Shown one piece after another: positions 62,215 to 64,000 of a stretch of DNA of 64,000 nucleotides. This stretch comes from Arthrobacter oryzae (GTDB lineage: Bacteria > Actinomycetota > Actinomycetes > Actinomycetales > Micrococcaceae), in contig NZ_RBIR01000005.1 in NCBI RefSeq assembly GCF_003634095.1, positions 62,001-126,000 on the forward strand, in the 5' to 3' direction. A model generated the notes under the pieces. That model was given only the letters and a program-made list of their open reading frames with translations, did not search any database and was not told the DNA's origin. Made by a program: the position numbers and the translations under genes. The first letter of the stretch is position 1. Each line of letters opens with the position of its first letter.

Positions 62215-62847
62215 ATGTTGACCCGCAGACTCCTCCAGCTCCTGATCGGCCTCGCCATGTACGGCGTTTCGCTCGCAATGTTCATCCGGGCCGGCCTGGG
62301 ACTGGATCCCTGGGACGTCTTCCACCAGGGACTCGCTGTCAAGACCGGGCTGAGCATCGGCACGGTGGTGGTGATCGTCAGCTTCCTCGTCCTGCTCTTT
62401 TGGATTCCGCTCCGGCAGTGGCCCGGCGTCGGCACGCTGTGCAACGCCGTGCTGGTGGGTGTGTTCGCGGACGTCGGACTGGCCCTCATACCGAAGTTCT
62501 CTCACCTTGGCGGCCAGATCGGAATGCTCGCGGGGGCCATCGTGCTCAACGGCATCGCCTCTGCCTGCTACATCGGCGCCCGCCTCGGACCCGGGGCCCG
62601 GGACGGACTCATGACGGGACTCGCCCGGCGGACGGGCTGGTCGGTGCGGGCCTCCCGCACCGGGATCGAAGTGGTGGTCCTCGGGGCCGGCTGGCTGCTG
62701 GGCGGTTCTGTTGGTGTGGGCACGGTGCTGTACGCGCTGGCGATCGGCCCGCTGGTGCAGCTGTTGCTGCCGCGGTTCACCGTGCCGGAAGTGAAGCGGC
62801 CAGAGATCCCGGTGGCGGCGGCCGATCCAGCCGTCGCGGCTCCCTGA
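62215..62847 (+). CDS. YczE/YitT-type integral membrane protein
   Basis: A 210-residue membrane protein with about five hydrophobic segments. The YczE feature GLAMYGVSLAMFIRAGLGLDPWDVFHQGLAVKTGLSIGTVVVIVSF is at the N terminus, followed by CNAVLVGVFADVGL, the loop ARLGPGARDGLMTGLARRTGWSVRASRTGIEVVVLGAGWLLGG and a last segment GTVLYALAIGPLVQLLLP. ATG 62215 with GGAGG 9 nt upstream is favoured over ATG 62206. YczE proteins are often encoded next to MocR regulators and have been proposed to carry vitamins such as pyridoxal or amino acids; the substrate is not proven. Confidence 0.85.
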   Translation: MLTRRLLQLLIGLAMYGVSLAMFIRAGLGLDPWDVFHQGLAVKTGLSIGTVVVIVSFLVLLFWIPLRQWPGVGTLCNAVLVGVFADVGLALIPKFSHLGGQIGMLAGAIVLNGIASACYIGARLGPGARDGLMTGLARRTGWSVRASRTGIEVVVLGAGWLLGGSVGVGTVLYALAIGPLVQLLLPRFTVPEVKRPEIPVAAADPAVAAP

Positions 62848-62854
62848 TCGCGGC

Positions 62855-63718
62855 CTACGCCGGCGCCGTTGCGGGGGCCGGCAGAGGCTGGCAGGCGGGG
62901 CAATAGTAGATGTCCCGTTCCTCCGTGAAGGTGCCTGTGCCGGTGTCCTTGCCGAGGACTCCGCGGCGGATGGGGGTGCCGCATTTGAGGCACGGCTGGT
63001 GCTCGCGCCGGTAGACCCAGTAGCCGGGACGCCCGGCGGTGCGGCCCACCGGAACGCCGCGCGCGTTCAGCACGGTGGTCCGGCGGCCGGGCCCGAGGTT
63101 GGCCGAGAGCAGGACCTGGGCGTCGGTGATCAGGGCGGGGAGATCGGGCACGGCGGAGACGGGCGACGCGGGATGGACGCCCGAAAGAAAGCAGGCCTCA
63201 CAGCGGTAGATGTTCCCGATTCCCGCCAGCTTGCTCTGGTCCAGCAGGGCGACGCCGATGGGGACGTCCGGGGCGGCGAGCAGGCGGCGCTCGGCCTCCG
63301 CGGCATCCCAGTCCGGTCCCAGCAGATCCGGGCCCAGATGCCCCACGATTGAGTCCTCCTGGTCGGTGCGGACCACCTCAAGGATGCCCAGGGAGAACCC
63401 GACGGCGTCGGCTGTGGCCGTGCGCAGCACGCAGCGGGCGGTGAACCCGGGCTTCCGCCAGCGTCCACCGGCGGGATAGACCTGCCAGCTGCCCTCCATC
63501 TTCAGGTGCGAATGGATGGTCAGCCGGTCCTTCGGCGTCGGGCCCTGGACACGCATCAGCAGGTGTTTGCCGCGCGGCACCACCTCGTCCACGGTCCAGC
63601 CCCCGAGCCTCAGGGTGGCAAAACGCGGGACCCGGAAATCGGACGAGACCAGTTCCTTCCCGGCCAACGCGGCATGCAGCTGCGCCGCGGCGCGGAAGAC
63701 GGAATCACCCTCAGGCAC
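62855..63718 (-). CDS. Fpg/Nei-type DNA glycosylase (endonuclease VIII-like)
   Basis: A 287-residue repair enzyme that excises oxidised bases and nicks the abasic site. The N terminus MPEGDSVFRAA supplies the catalytic Pro2-Glu3; GKHLLMRV carries the conserved lysine near residue 51; the H2TH region includes DQSKLAGIGNIYRCEACFLSGVHP; and the C-terminal zinc finger is CLKCG...YYCPACQP. The PEGDS start and this layout match the Nei2 type of actinobacteria. Its ATG overlaps the end of lhr by 8 nt, so both are on one transcript, an association often seen in actinobacteria. Confidence 0.9.
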   Translation of the reverse strand: MPEGDSVFRAAAQLHAALAGKELVSSDFRVPRFATLRLGGWTVDEVVPRGKHLLMRVQGPTPKDRLTIHSHLKMEGSWQVYPAGGRWRKPGFTARCVLRTATADAVGFSLGILEVVRTDQEDSIVGHLGPDLLGPDWDAAEAERRLLAAPDVPIGVALLDQSKLAGIGNIYRCEACFLSGVHPASPVSAVPDLPALITDAQVLLSANLGPGRRTTVLNARGVPVGRTAGRPGYWVYRREHQPCLKCGTPIRRGVLGKDTGTGTFTEERDIYYCPACQPLPAPATAPA

Positions 63719-64000
63719 GGATCCTCAACCCCTTCGGAGTGGAGTAGGCCCCGGCCTGGGCAAGGGCGGCGGCCACCGGGGTGTCCAGGATGCCGTGGCC
63801 GTTGACCTTCTCCATGATCAGCTTGTCCACCGCGCCCCGGGTCACCACACCCACCAGGGCCGCACCGGCCGCGGCCAGGACGTCGGTATCGTCGCTGAAC
63901 GCGAGGAGGGTCTTGCCGCCGCGCTCCACATACAACACCAGGGCGCCGTCGACCAGCACCACGAGGGCGCCGGCCTTCCGGCCCGGGCGGTGGCCCGTGC
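63711..64000 (-). CDS. lhr: Lhr-type DEAD/DEAH helicase, C-terminal end (partial)
   Basis: Only the last 95 or so residues are inside the window; the gene continues past the right edge. Visible are RATARAGRKAGALVVLVDGALVLYVERGGKTLLAFSDD, then AAAGAALVGVVTRGAVDKLIMEKVNGHGIL and the end TPKGLRIRA. This tail is typical of actinobacterial Lhr, a 3'-5' DNA/RNA helicase with a long C-terminal extension used in DNA repair. It overlaps nei by 8 nt, supporting a shared repair operon. Confidence 0.8.
   Translation of the reverse strand, partial: TGHRPGRKAGALVVLVDGALVLYVERGGKTLLAFSDDTDVLAAAGAALVGVVTRGAVDKLIMEKVNGHGILDTPVAAALAQAGAYSTPKGLRIRA

Overview
The window is a high-GC chromosome segment from an actinobacterium of the Micrococcaceae type (Arthrobacter/Pseudarthrobacter). 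I infer this from the GC-rich third codon positions, the aceA-aceB pair with a divergent RamB-type regulator, a DtxR/IdeR iron box, several probable leaderless transcripts, a Tat lipoprotein sugar-binding protein, Lhr-Nei coupling and the large number of LacI/ROK/TetR/MocR regulators. I see no rRNA, tRNA, CRISPR array, IS element or prophage; this is a metabolic and accessory part of a chromosome.

Layout. 1-743: 5' part of a baeRF (release-factor-like) gene. 1057-13730 (minus): a tight run of 13 genes, probably one sugar operon. It encodes four Gfo/Idh/MocA oxidoreductases, one apparently degenerate relative of that family, two AP-endonuclease-2-type TIM barrels, a DUF1080 (3-keto-disaccharide hydrolase) protein, a beta-propeller protein, a complete sugar ABC importer without its own ATPase and a UPF0303 protein. 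It is divergent from a ROK repressor (13912-15123), and the shared promoter carries a palindrome around the -35 box. The gene content points to catabolism of a glycoside through 3-keto intermediates. 15127-16461: CynX/NimT-type MFS. 16666-21415: glyoxylate shunt (aceB, aceA) and ramB. 22205-25008: pyruvate:quinone oxidoreductase and a ThiD/PdxK kinase. 25181-27017: an ABC-2 exporter pair lying between two copies of a 70-bp repeat, followed by an AbiEi/DUF559-like protein.

28183-31544: LacI regulator divergent from a second Gfo/Idh plus TIM-barrel pair, with a clear promoter and operator. 31727-38158: tgt, SRPBCC, an unknown linker protein, a Nudix-like protein, VOC, YdeI-like and PAP2. 38117-40063: glycogen-debranching-type enzyme. 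40292-42053: a GNAT and a TIGR00027-type methyltransferase in a less typical stretch. 42054-45891: Fe(III) ABC importer (ATPase, permease, binding protein) under a DtxR/IdeR box. 46083-47276: GH76-like protein. 47527-49556: SDR plus acyl-CoA dehydrogenase. 49564-53701: DUF1684 protein, two TetR regulators, an aldo/keto reductase and an F420/NADP-type oxidoreductase, whose control regions share recognisable operators. 53939-56752: ppc. 56816-58808: small unknown protein, DedA, RluA-type pseudouridine synthase. 59061-60465: ArsR-SRPBCC pair. 60585-62847: MocR regulator divergent from a YczE-type membrane protein. 62855-64000: Nei-type glycosylase and the 3' end of lhr.

The strongest leads for undescribed biology are the 13-gene keto-sugar operon with its degenerate dehydrogenase-like protein, the small TetR regulon defined by AGAC-N6-GTCT sites, and two families of intergenic palindromic repeats. 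All functional calls come from reading the translated sequences; no database search was run.
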